Assembly: GCA_025362135.1 (NCBI GenBank)
Contig: JANYHZ010000057.1
Span: 1-37,149 of the forward strand
DNA from: Betaproteobacteria bacterium
GTDB lineage: Bacteria; Pseudomonadota; Gammaproteobacteria; Burkholderiales; Usitatibacteraceae
Direction of reading: 5' to 3'
DNA length: 37,149 nucleotides
The notes beneath the pieces were generated by a model that made no database searches, was not told the origin of the DNA, and saw only the letters and a list, made by a program, of their open reading frames with translations. A program made the translations under genes and the position numbers. This document shows, piece after piece, positions 1 to 7,253 of the stretch (positions are counted from its first letter, which is position 1; each line of letters opens with the position of its first letter).

Positions 1-81
1 GCGGCAGACGATTTCGGCACCGCTCAGCATTTCAGTTGCTTCGGTCGTGGCGTGATGTTGCGGGGCGTCGGAAAGTTTCAT
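1..81 (-). CDS. ilvB: Acetolactate synthase large subunit, N-terminal fragment (cut by window edge)
   Basis: Reading the minus strand from the ATG at 79-81 gives 27 codons, MKLSDAPQHHATTEATEM followed by LSGAEIVCR, then the window ends. The LSGAEIV segment is the usual beginning of the ThDP-binding N-terminal domain of the IlvB-type catalytic subunit, preceded by a short variable leader as in betaproteobacteria. The full enzyme condenses two pyruvates (or pyruvate and 2-oxobutyrate) in branched-chain amino acid synthesis. The gene diverges from the sigma-factor gene, an arrangement I know from other betaproteobacteria. Only about 5% of the protein is visible, so the call rests on this short match plus context. 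Confidence 0.8.
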   Translation of the reverse strand, partial: MKLSDAPQHHATTEATEMLSGAEIVCR

Positions 82-487
82 GGTCTGCTAACGAGTGTTG
101 GGTGAGTTGGATGGGTTGACTGTCACAGCGGCACGCATGCCCGCTCCCGCATGCGCGGAGCGTGTAGCGACTTGCGACGGATACTGCGCGCTTGTTCCTG
201 CAATTTCGACCGTTATGCGGCCATTTACGAAGCGCCCGACTCACCACGCCAACCGCGTCGCGTGCCATTTCCGGCAAATCGCGACAAACCGGGGGTCGCC
301 CGGTGGATTGTGCAGTGCGCAAAAAGAGTACCTTACCTATTGCCCGGCGAATGGTCAAGCGCTAGTAGATACTTGCCCCGGAATCTTGCTAGACTCCGCT
401 CACAACCAGCGGGACACTTCGCCCGTATACAGCAATTCACCCGCCGAACCATTTGCCGCCGAGGAACCACTGGCCACTAGACAAGAA
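82..487. other. Divergent intergenic region between ilvB and the sigma-factor gene
   Basis: This 406-bp stretch separates two divergent genes and should hold both promoters. A hairpin is visible at 142-162 (CGCTCC / GGAGCG around a GC-rich loop), lying in what would be the ilvB leader; it has no T-run after it on either strand. I found no leader peptide rich in Ile, Val or Leu codons, so classical ilv attenuation is not supported. The sigma-factor frame stays open to the left through this region, but the extra residues are low in recognisable content and are unlikely to be translated. Confidence 0.5.
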
Positions 488-1057
488 ATGTCGGATTTTC
501 TGGCTTCCGTCGAAAAACGCGCCTTCAAGCAGGCGGTTTATGCGGTTCGCCAGGACGAATCCGCGCTGGATATTGTGCAGGACACGATGCTCAAGATCGC
601 GGAAAAGTATTCCGACCGTCCGACACAAGAGCTGCCGATGTTGTTCCAGCGGATCCTCCAGAATACGATCCGGGACTGGTTCCGTCGCTCAAAAGTACGT
701 TCGACGTGGACGACACTATTCTCTTCATTCGGTAGCAAGGATGGCGAAGACGACTTTGACATTCTGGAATCGATTCAGGCTGACGACTCGGCAAATGTGC
801 CAGTTTCGCCGTCGGCCCAATTGGAGCAATCGCAACTGCTGAAAATAATCGAAGCTGCGGTGGAACGGCTGCCAATGCGTCAACGCGAGGCGTTTATGTT
901 GCGTTACTGGGAGGAGCTGGATGTGGCGGAAACGGCCGAGGCGATGGGTTGCTCTCAGGGCAGCGTAAAAACCCACTGTTCACGCGCGGTCGCTTCGCTG
1001 TCTAGCATCTTGAAAGCAAAAGGGATTTCCCTGGAGTCGGCCTTCAGAACCGAATAA
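488..1057 (+). CDS. ECF-like RNA polymerase sigma factor (sigma-70 family)
   Basis: A sigma factor of about 190 residues. Region 2 is seen in DESALDIVQDTMLKIAEKY and LPMLFQRILQNTIRDWFRR, and region 4 in LPMRQREAFMLRYWEEL followed by the HTH AETAEAMGCSQGSVKTHCSRA. It should direct RNA polymerase to a small regulon. The ATG at 488 is the conservative start, but it has no good Shine-Dalgarno. GAGGA at 461-465 sits five bases before an in-frame CTG (470), whose product would begin (M)ATRQEMSDFLA, close to how I recall homologues starting. The frame is open far upstream, but that part does not look like sigma protein. It is followed after 14 bases by the DUF3619 gene, probably co-transcribed. Its target promoters cannot be inferred. 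Confidence 0.9.
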   Translation: MSDFLASVEKRAFKQAVYAVRQDESALDIVQDTMLKIAEKYSDRPTQELPMLFQRILQNTIRDWFRRSKVRSTWTTLFSSFGSKDGEDDFDILESIQADDSANVPVSPSAQLEQSQLLKIIEAAVERLPMRQREAFMLRYWEELDVAETAEAMGCSQGSVKTHCSRAVASLSSILKAKGISLESAFRTE

Positions 1058-1071
1058 TTTATTGAGCGACG

Positions 1072-1464
1072 ATGATGGATAACAAACAGGAAAAAGAGTT
1101 CGCACAAAAAGTGACGCGCACGCTCAATTGGGGCCTGTCTCGCATTGAAGACGATAAACTCACTCGAATTCGTGCTGCGCGCCAAAACGCGTTGTCGGCC
1201 TATCGAGAGCCGGTAACGATCCTCGGTATGGTGACGGTTTCCGGTCGGACGCTGGACATGTCAAATTGGATACGTAAACCTTTGTTTTGGCTTCCTATTT
1301 TGATCGTTGTCGCTGCAGTCGCCGGGCACACGCTTACCGGTTCCGACGATAATAGTGACGAAACGCTCGGCGAGCTGGACGCCCAGCTCCTAACCGGTGA
1401 ATTACCCATCAATGCGTTTTTGGACAAGGACTTTGGCTCGTGGGTGCAAGAATCCTCGCAGTAA
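1072..1464 (+). CDS. DUF3619 family membrane protein, candidate anti-sigma factor
   Basis: A protein of 130 residues. The N-terminal half (to about residue 65) is charged and predicted cytoplasmic. One transmembrane helix follows (residues about 70-90, KPLFWLPILIVVAAVAGHTL), then a short acidic C-terminal part (DDNSDETLGELDAQLLTGELP) ending FLDKDFGSWVQ. This matches the layout of DUF3619 proteins found next to this sigma factor in betaproteobacteria. The single-helix topology and position directly after a sigma gene fit an anti-sigma role, but no ZAS zinc motif (H-x3-C-x2-C) is present, so that is inference. Starts are possible at 1072 or 1075 (tandem ATG). Its 3' end overlaps the next gene by 25 bp, suggesting translational coupling. 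Confidence 0.85.
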   Translation: MMDNKQEKEFAQKVTRTLNWGLSRIEDDKLTRIRAARQNALSAYREPVTILGMVTVSGRTLDMSNWIRKPLFWLPILIVVAAVAGHTLTGSDDNSDETLGELDAQLLTGELPINAFLDKDFGSWVQESSQ

Positions 1465-1898
1465 CTACGGCGGCAATGGTCGCGATCCTGCTGGCTTTCC
1501 ATTTGCCCGCTGCGAACGCACAAGCAAAAGTAGACCCTAATACAGAAGCCAAGCCGTCGCCGCCGGTCGCATGGAACAGTGTCCCCAGCAGCGAGCGCAA
1601 GGTGCTTTCGCCGCTCGAGAAAGACTGGACGCAACTGCCCGGTGTACAACAGCGCCGGCTTATTGGCGCAGCAAAAAAATTTCCCAAGATGGCACCGATT
1701 CAACAGGAGCGCTTTCAAGATCGACTGAAGGAATGGTCGTCCTTGACGCCGGAACAGCGTCATGCGGCTCGCGATAAATACAAGAATCTCTCAAGCCTTC
1801 CGCCAGCCAAGCAATATGAGTTGCGCGAAAAATGGCAAGAGAAAAATAGCCAACCCAAGGCGACCGACACCGCTGCATCCAATCCGTCCGCCAAGTAG
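1440..1898 (+). CDS. DUF3106 family exported protein
   Basis: A protein of 152 residues starting at GTG 1440, inside the end of the DUF3619 gene. Residues 1-28 form a signal peptide with hydrophobic core VTTAAMVAILLAFHL and likely cleavage after AANA. The mature part carries the repeating DUF3106 pattern of Trp/Leu/Gln-Arg: KDWTQLPGVQQRRL, KEWSSLTPEQRHAARDKY, LPPAKQYELREKWQ. Such repeats resemble periplasmic helical chaperone-like proteins of the Spy/CpxP/ZraP type in composition, but a function is not established. The tail is Ser/Ala/Pro-rich. The 25-bp overlap with its upstream neighbour and the immediate abutment with the RDD gene argue for one operon with the sigma factor. Confidence 0.85.
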   Translation: MGARILAVTTAAMVAILLAFHLPAANAQAKVDPNTEAKPSPPVAWNSVPSSERKVLSPLEKDWTQLPGVQQRRLIGAAKKFPKMAPIQQERFQDRLKEWSSLTPEQRHAARDKYKNLSSLPPAKQYELREKWQEKNSQPKATDTAASNPSAK

Positions 1899-1919
1899 GT
1901 GGCGGCGCGAAGTCCCGGC

Positions 1920-2426
1920 ATGTTGTCCAACACCTCAGCTTTGGTGGTGCCAAGCATCAAGCGGCGTATTGCCACCCTCCCTTATGAAGGGTTGCTATTG
2001 CTTGCGTTACTGCTCATCGCGGCGTTTCCGGTGGCTGGGCTCAAGGGTGCCACACTCTCCGGCACGCCCCTCGTCCTATTCCAGACCTACCTGTTTTGTG
2101 TAGCGGCTGCTTACTTCACATGGTTTTGGCGGCATGGGGGACAGACGCTTGCGATGAAAACATGGCGCCTTCGCGTCGTCGCGGCAAGTGGAAGTGCATT
2201 GACTTTCACGCGGGCGCTGAAACGCTTCATCTTTTCGTTATTGTTTTACGGCCCCGCCTGCGTCGGTGTTGTGTTGCTATTTTTCCCGGACCGCGTAAGC
2301 CCGGTCATTACCATGTGGGCATTCTTACCAATGGTCGCGACTATCTTATGGGCGCGCCATGATGTGGACCGCCAGTTCCTCCATGACCGAATGGCGGGAA
2401 CCCGTTTGGTAACCGTCGCTGGCTAG
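1920..2426 (+). CDS. RDD family integral membrane protein
   Basis: A protein of 168 residues from ATG 1920; GTG 1899, directly abutting the DUF3106 stop, would add seven residues, and neither has a strong ribosome-binding site. Hydrophobic segments occur near LPYEGLLLLALLLIAAFPVAG, LFQTYLFCVAAAYFTWFW, FIFSLLFYGPACVGVVLLFF and ITMWAFLPMVATILWA. The RDD signature appears as the conserved Arg in IKRRIATLPYEG, the GGQTLAMKTWRLRVV stretch, and HDVDRQFLHDRMAGTRLV near the C-terminus. Function is unknown; some RDD proteins act in ion exchange. The stop codon shares a CTAG palindrome with the stop of the convergent lptG (4-bp overlap). Confidence 0.85.
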   Translation: MLSNTSALVVPSIKRRIATLPYEGLLLLALLLIAAFPVAGLKGATLSGTPLVLFQTYLFCVAAAYFTWFWRHGGQTLAMKTWRLRVVAASGSALTFTRALKRFIFSLLFYGPACVGVVLLFFPDRVSPVITMWAFLPMVATILWARHDVDRQFLHDRMAGTRLVTVAG

Positions 2427-3523
2427 CCGGGCACTTTTGGCAGCCGCACCGGGTACTCCTTCCATGCCAGCAATACGACCGCAATCAAGAAAAATATCAG
2501 CGACGGAATCGTGACCGTCAGAAACGGTGGCCAGTCGTTGAGCACCGCAAGATGCGAGGCCAACTGGTTGAGGAAATAGAAACCCAGCCCAATCATGATT
2601 CCCAGCAGAAGTTTGCCGCCAACGCCACTCGCGCGTTGCGATTGAATGGCGAACGGAATTGCCGACAGCATCATGATGATGACAGCCAGTGGCTGAAAGA
2701 CCTTCGCCCAAAACGCCAACTGATATCTGGTGCTGTTTTGCTTGTTGTCTCGCAGATGGTCAATGTAGGAATTTAAATTCAGCAACGACATGTCGTCTGG
2801 CTTCACACGTAGTACTGCCAGCAAATCTGGTGTCATTGCGGAGTTCCAGGTCGATACATCAAGGCGTTCCATGCGCGCGCGCGCGCCGTCGAACGTGGTT
2901 TTCTCCACCTCGCGCAATACCCAGCGATTACTGCCTGATTCATATCCTGCACTTTTTGCGAGACTGATTGACGCCAGACGATAGGTACGGTCGAACTCGT
3001 AGATGCGCATGTTCAACAACTGGGTGTCGAGTGTTACGGTCTGAATATTGACAAACGAAAATCCATCCTTCACCCAAAATCCGGAGCGGAACTCCTGCGC
3101 GACCATGCCGCTGGTTACCGCCAGCCGCATGCGCTTGGCCGCATCTTCCGCCGCAGGGGCGACAAACTCGCCAAACAAAAAAGTAACTGCGGAGAAACCT
3201 AAACCGATGATGGTCACAAACACCGCCAGCTTCGTCAGGGACAATCCCGATGCGCGCATCACCGTCAGTTCTGATTGCATGGATAGCCGTGTGACCGCGA
3301 AAAGTGTCCCCATCAATGCCGCGACTGGGAAAATCACCGCAACGTGGGAGGGCTGCCGGAGAGCTACGTACAACGACACGGTTCCAAGCGCGTAGTTGCT
3401 CTTTCCAAAACTGTCGAATTCCTTGATGAGGTCAAACAGGGCAAACAGCGCGAGGAGCGCCATCAGAAGCAACAGTGTTGCCCAGAAAATTTCTTTTGCC
3501 AGGTAGCGGAAAAGGATAGTCAA
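2423..3523 (-). CDS. lptG: LPS export ABC transporter permease LptG
   Basis: A protein of 366 residues with the YjgP/YjgQ layout: two N-terminal helices (to about residue 80), a third near 105-125 with EFVAPAAEDAAKRMR after it, a periplasmic beta-jellyroll region (about 130-270), and three C-terminal helices from about 280. The coupling-helix region LTVMRASGLSLTKL is typical. LptG with LptF forms the inner-membrane permease that LptB drives to extract LPS. The C-terminal sequence favours LptG over LptF: KVFQPLAVIIMMLSAIPFAI, then WKEYPVRLPKVPG. LptF is normally encoded next to it, but the upstream neighbour here is an unrelated hypothetical gene, so lptF must lie elsewhere or be missing. Confidence 0.93.
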   Translation of the reverse strand: MTILFRYLAKEIFWATLLLLMALLALFALFDLIKEFDSFGKSNYALGTVSLYVALRQPSHVAVIFPVAALMGTLFAVTRLSMQSELTVMRASGLSLTKLAVFVTIIGLGFSAVTFLFGEFVAPAAEDAAKRMRLAVTSGMVAQEFRSGFWVKDGFSFVNIQTVTLDTQLLNMRIYEFDRTYRLASISLAKSAGYESGSNRWVLREVEKTTFDGARARMERLDVSTWNSAMTPDLLAVLRVKPDDMSLLNLNSYIDHLRDNKQNSTRYQLAFWAKVFQPLAVIIMMLSAIPFAIQSQRASGVGGKLLLGIMIGLGFYFLNQLASHLAVLNDWPPFLTVTIPSLIFFLIAVVLLAWKEYPVRLPKVPG

Positions 3524-3627
3524 AGTAGCAAATGCCAGTGTAAGGGTGCGGCGACAACCTCATTCTACCGGCTCGAAGCGCCTGACCCGAAGGCTCGCAC
3601 AACTCCAACGGCCCCGCCCACAATTCA

Positions 3628-4125
3628 CTATCGGAGCATCGCCTCAAGACGCAATGTGAACACCCTTGCTTCTTCCGTTCCGCTCCCCTTTGTGATCGCG
3701 TCGCTGTAACCTCTGACCAACTCGCGCAAATCCGCGAGATTTCCCGCGCGCTCAAGCTTCAAAGTGAAGAAAAACGACCTTATACCCAGCGCGTCGACGA
3801 CAGTTATATTCATGAAATCTTTTGCTGCGCGAAATCGTGTGTACTCGTCGCCTGCAGCAGCGGGTGGGTAGGCAATCCTGTCCGCTGCCTTCGATTCATC
3901 GCTACTCGCGTTTCCAATTTTTTCGATCAGTCGCATGCCGAGCAATTGGTCAAGAAAATCCGGTGGCGCTCCAAGCTTTTCGGCCTCTTCCTGCAAAATC
4001 AACGCAGGCTGGTGACCATCGACCAGAATGAGCATCGTGCGTAGGCGCGGCGCGAGCTTCATTTTTCGATTGCTGACTTCCTGCGCGCCGAGCGCGGTTT
4101 TGCCATAGATATCGCCTGCACTCAT
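3628..4125 (-). CDS. Conserved hypothetical protein, possible winged-helix-like domain
   Basis: A protein of 165 residues, soluble, with no signal peptide or transmembrane segment. The N-terminus (SAGDIYGKTALGAQEVSN, then LAPRLRTMLILVDG) followed by ILQEEAEKLGAPPDFLDQLLGMRLIEKI looks like a small winged-helix fold as in some betaproteobacterial response-regulator-like proteins. The C-terminal half (residues 90-165) contains FRAAKDFMNITVVDALGIRSFFFTLKLERAG, predicted helical, with no motif I recognise. It lies 104 bp upstream of lptG on the same strand and may be co-transcribed with it. I do not assign a function. Confidence 0.75.
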   Translation of the reverse strand: MSAGDIYGKTALGAQEVSNRKMKLAPRLRTMLILVDGHQPALILQEEAEKLGAPPDFLDQLLGMRLIEKIGNASSDESKAADRIAYPPAAAGDEYTRFRAAKDFMNITVVDALGIRSFFFTLKLERAGNLADLRELVRGYSDAITKGSGTEEARVFTLRLEAMLR

Positions 4126-4261
4126 GTTTCCTCCGAGCGGTGACCGGGATATTTTTCCTACTTATTATTTTGTGCTTCTGTTACTAGAGCACAAATCGAT
4201 TTGTTACACAATCGTTACCAGTCTTGCCAGGAATACGGCGCTGCTCGCAGGGTCCACGCCG

Positions 4262-4285
4262 AAAAAAAGCCCGCTTGCGCGGGCT
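4262..4285 (-). terminator. Intrinsic terminator of the MFS transporter gene
   Basis: On the minus strand AGCCCGC pairs with GCGGGCT around a four-base loop (4268-4285) and is followed by seven T (complement of A 4262-4268). It lies 22 bp past the stop of the MFS gene and is directional, so it ends that transcript. Confidence 0.85.
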
Positions 4286-4307
4286 CCTAATGACGTAACT
4301 ACAACGT

Positions 4308-5921
4308 TTAGTGTTCGTCGTGATCGATCGTGCGATCCTTGGTTTCTCTGAGGAAGAGCGTGCCGATGACAAATGTCATTAACGCGACGATGATGGGGTA
4401 CCAGAGTCCATAGTAAATATCGCCCGACGCCGCCACCATGGCTGTCGCCAGTAAAGGCAACATTCCTCCGAACCATCCGTTGCCAATGTGGTATGGCAAC
4501 GACATGGATGTATAGCGGATGCGCGTGGGGAACAGTTCCACCAGGAATGCAGCGATTGGCCCGTATACCATCGTTACATAGATCAACATAATGAACAGGA
4601 TCAGTAGCGTCATTCCGTAGTTGATTTGGTCCTTGTTGGCCGGCCCTGGATAGCCAGATGTTTTAAGTGCGGCCGCCGCCTTTGCCGCATCCCATTTGCC
4701 TTTGAGTTCAATATCGTTGATCTTGACCACGACAGGCTCACCAGCCACGGCGGGCAATGACTTGAACGATAGGCCCTGTTTGGTAAGATAATCCTTAGCC
4801 TGATCGCAGTCGCTGAACTTGCTCCATGGCCCGACAACAATATGAAAATTACATTCGTTTGCCGCAACCGTGATGGTGGTCTTGGCCGCATAGCTCTCGA
4901 GCGCAGGATTCACATAATGAGTTAAGGCACCGAACAGCGGGAAATAAGTCAGTGCGGCAATCAAACAGCCCGCCATGATAATTTTGAGTCGACCAATCTT
5001 GTCTGACAACCAGCCGAAAAATATGAAGAACGGCGTTCCGAGCAAAAGTGAAGCGCCAATCAGCGTATAGGCCGTGAGGAAATCCACCTTGAGCGTAATC
5101 GTCAGGAAGAAAAGCGCATAGAACTGTCCGGTGTACCACACGACGCCTTGACCTGCGGTCGCGCCGAGCAGTGCCAGCAGCACGTATTTGTTGTTCGGAT
5201 ACTTCAGGAAGCTGTCTGTAAGCGGCGACTTCGACCCCTTGCCCTCGGCCTTCATCTTCTGGAATACCGGTGATTCATTCAGTTTCAACCGAATGTATAC
5301 CGAGAACACAAGCAATATGATCGAGACCAGAAACGGGATGCGCCACCCCCAATCCGCAAAGACTTTGGCATCCATCTGTGTGCGACAAAGACCGATCACG
5401 GCGAGCGCCATAAAGAAGCCAAGCGTCGCTGTCGTCTGAATCCAGCTCGTGTCATAACCTCGCTTGCCTTCCGGGGCGTGCTCGGCAACGTAGGTTGCCG
5501 CTCCACCGTATTCGCCACCCAACGCCAATCCCTGAAGGAGACGGAGACTGACGAGCAAAATTGGCGCGAGCCAACCGATGCTCTCGAAGGTAGGCAGAAA
5601 ACCTACCGCTGCCGTTGCAAAGCCCATCACGAGGATCGTCACTAGAAAGGTGTATTTTCGACCGACCATATCGCCTATGCGACCAAACAGCAGCGCACCG
5701 AACGGTCGCACCAGAAAGCCGGCTGCATAGGTTGCAAATGCAGACAGCAGTGCGGCAGTGTCATTACCTTTCGGAAAGAACAGCGCGGCAAAAAACGGTG
5801 CCAGCGTTGCGTACAGATAAAAATCGTACCACTCGAAAACCGTGCCGAGCGACGAGGCGAAAATAACTTTCTTTTCCTCTTTCACGTCGGTCTGGCGCGC
5901 ACCTACAGGTATCGATGCCAT
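4308..5921 (-). CDS. MFS transporter, metabolite:H+ symporter (MHS) family
   Basis: A protein of 537 residues with twelve predicted helices. It carries MHS hallmarks: SSLGTVFEWYDFYLYATLAPFF at the N-terminus, RPFGALLFGRIGDMVGRKYTF in loop 2-3 and LRLLQGLALGGEYGGAATYVAEH in helix 4. These transporters (ProP, KgtP, ShiA relatives) take up organic acids, betaine or similar solutes with protons; the substrate here is not readable. About 90 residues (roughly 345-435) with two cysteines (NECNFHIV, FSDCDQAK) form a soluble insert between helices, which I recall in many betaproteobacterial members. The start is firm because AGGAGGAG lies just upstream of the ATG at 5921. The gene is single, with its own terminator, and diverges from the response-regulator gene. 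Confidence 0.9.
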   Translation of the reverse strand: MASIPVGARQTDVKEEKKVIFASSLGTVFEWYDFYLYATLAPFFAALFFPKGNDTAALLSAFATYAAGFLVRPFGALLFGRIGDMVGRKYTFLVTILVMGFATAAVGFLPTFESIGWLAPILLVSLRLLQGLALGGEYGGAATYVAEHAPEGKRGYDTSWIQTTATLGFFMALAVIGLCRTQMDAKVFADWGWRIPFLVSIILLVFSVYIRLKLNESPVFQKMKAEGKGSKSPLTDSFLKYPNNKYVLLALLGATAGQGVVWYTGQFYALFFLTITLKVDFLTAYTLIGASLLLGTPFFIFFGWLSDKIGRLKIIMAGCLIAALTYFPLFGALTHYVNPALESYAAKTTITVAANECNFHIVVGPWSKFSDCDQAKDYLTKQGLSFKSLPAVAGEPVVVKINDIELKGKWDAAKAAAALKTSGYPGPANKDQINYGMTLLILFIMLIYVTMVYGPIAAFLVELFPTRIRYTSMSLPYHIGNGWFGGMLPLLATAMVAASGDIYYGLWYPIIVALMTFVIGTLFLRETKDRTIDHDEH

Positions 5922-6145
5922 TTGACTCCTCCTATTATTGGTTATGAGGCGGACGATGTCGCCACTGTTGTTTTCACTACTTTACAACTCCGCTTTGCAG
6001 GCTAGTGCATAATTCTTACCAGAACCTGACTGTATTCAGGACGACGGCGCAACGAAGCCGATTAGCTGACCAATGAGTCATTTACAGCCCTCGCGCGGAT
6101 GCACTGTACGACTACTTTCGGAACCCTCGGAGGGGAGAACGAAAT

Positions 6146-6811
6146 TTGCGAATCCTGATTGCTGAAGACGATCCGGCCCTCGCGGAGGCGCTGCAGTTTT
6201 CCCTGCGTCAAGCGGGATATGCGGTGGACTGGATAAACAACGGTGTCATCGCTGACCATGCGCTGGTTTCGGGCGTATTCGATCTGCTCATTCTCGATCT
6301 GGGCCTGCCAAAAATTGATGGGTTCGAGGTATTGCGGCGCCTTCGCAAACGCAACCTTCAACTTTCCGTGCTCATCCTTTCCGGTCGCGAAGATCCGCGA
6401 GAAAAAGTGCAGGGACTCGACCTTGGCGCCGACGACTATTTGGCAAAACCTTTTAGTCTTGATGAACTGCTGGCCCGCGTCCGCGCTTTGCTAAGGCGCG
6501 GCAGCGGTGCCAGCCGACTGCAAATCGTTCAGGGCAAACTGCAATTCGATACCGTCACGCGAACACTCATGCTCGATGGCGTTCCTTTGTCGTTGCCGCA
6601 GCCGGAACTAGGAGTGCTAGAGGTATTGCTCCACCGCGCGGGGCGGGTTGTGAGTAAAGAACAATTAATCGAACACCTCTACAACTTCGACCATGACGTC
6701 AGCCACAACGCGATCGAAGTTTATGTTCACCGGTTACGCAAAAAAATTGAAAGCGGCGGTGTTACCATCCGGACCGCATATGGCCAAGGATACGTACTGG
6801 ACAAAGAGTAA
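6146..6811 (+). CDS. OmpR/PhoB-family response regulator (QseB/PmrA-like)
   Basis: A protein of 221 residues. Receiver domain 1-115 has acidic pocket EDD at 7-9, phospho-acceptor Asp51 in LLILDLGLP, and Lys in DDYLAKPFSLDEL. The C-terminal winged helix (about 125-220) has LTxxE-type features (LSLPQPELGVLEVLLHRAGRVVSKEQL) and the recognition/wing segment NAIEVYVHRLRKKI ... IRTAYGQGYVL. It is a DNA-binding transcription regulator. The start is TTG at 6146, supported by a strong GGAGGGGAG at 6129-6137; no ATG fits. No histidine kinase follows it, so it is an orphan locally. It diverges from the MFS transporter, which could be a target, and converges on the CheY-like gene. Confidence 0.93.
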   Translation: MRILIAEDDPALAEALQFSLRQAGYAVDWINNGVIADHALVSGVFDLLILDLGLPKIDGFEVLRRLRKRNLQLSVLILSGREDPREKVQGLDLGADDYLAKPFSLDELLARVRALLRRGSGASRLQIVQGKLQFDTVTRTLMLDGVPLSLPQPELGVLEVLLHRAGRVVSKEQLIEHLYNFDHDVSHNAIEVYVHRLRKKIESGGVTIRTAYGQGYVLDKE

Positions 6812-6875
6812 GGAGCGTAGACCGCATTGGATATGACGCGCACCCGGCATTGTCCCCGGACGCTAATCGGTATGA

Positions 6876-7241
6876 TTATTGGATCAGTTGCCCTACTAGC
6901 GCACGAAGTTCGCTAGTCGCAAACGGCTTTGTGACGTAGGCGTCGGCACCAGAATCAAGTCCGCGCTGTACTTCGGATGCTCTACCTTTGGCGGAAATGA
7001 TGATGATTTTCATCCCGGTCCATTCCGTATTTGCCCGCATCTGCTTGCAAAGATCAAATCCGTTGCAACTAGGTAGCATCACATCAAGCAGGACAAGGTC
7101 TGGCTGAAAATCACCGACGCTCAACAACACCTGGTCTCCCTGCCTGATTGCGCGAACTAGATAACCGTCGCTGCGCATAAGGAATTCGAGCGACACGAGA
7201 ATACTTTCTTCGTCTTCGGCGATAAGTACTTTTTTGGACAT
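6876..7241 (-). CDS. Receiver-only (CheY-like) response regulator
   Basis: A protein of 121 residues, a single receiver domain with no output domain. The acidic pocket is EDEE (9-12), the phospho-acceptor is Asp53 in LVLLDVMLPSCNG, Ser83 follows IIII, and Lys105 lies in YVTKPF; all catalytic positions are intact. It follows the symporter-kinase gene by only 12 bp on the same strand, so it is almost certainly the phosphotransfer partner of that kinase. Its output must be by protein contact or onward phosphotransfer, since it lacks a DNA-binding domain. Confidence 0.92.
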   Translation of the reverse strand: MSKKVLIAEDEESILVSLEFLMRSDGYLVRAIRQGDQVLLSVGDFQPDLVLLDVMLPSCNGFDLCKQMRANTEWTGMKIIIISAKGRASEVQRGLDSGADAYVTKPFATSELRALVGQLIQ

Positions 7242-7253
7242 CCCGCGAATCCG

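Noticed and set aside
142-162. Hairpin in the ilvB leader as an attenuator
   Set aside because: No T-run and no leader peptide rich in branched-chain amino acid codons were found.
95-487. N-terminal extension of the sigma factor
   Set aside because: The frame is open but the residues do not resemble sigma-factor sequence; region 2 begins shortly after 488 and a good ribosome-binding site exists only at 461-465.
4610-4880. MFS insert of about 90 residues as a novel fused domain
   Set aside because: Similar two-cysteine inserts occur, as I recall, in many betaproteobacterial MHS transporters, so it is a family feature rather than a new fusion.
5190-5866. Plus-strand frames inside the MFS gene
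   Set aside because: They are shadows of the transporter frame with no ribosome-binding sites or recognisable domains.
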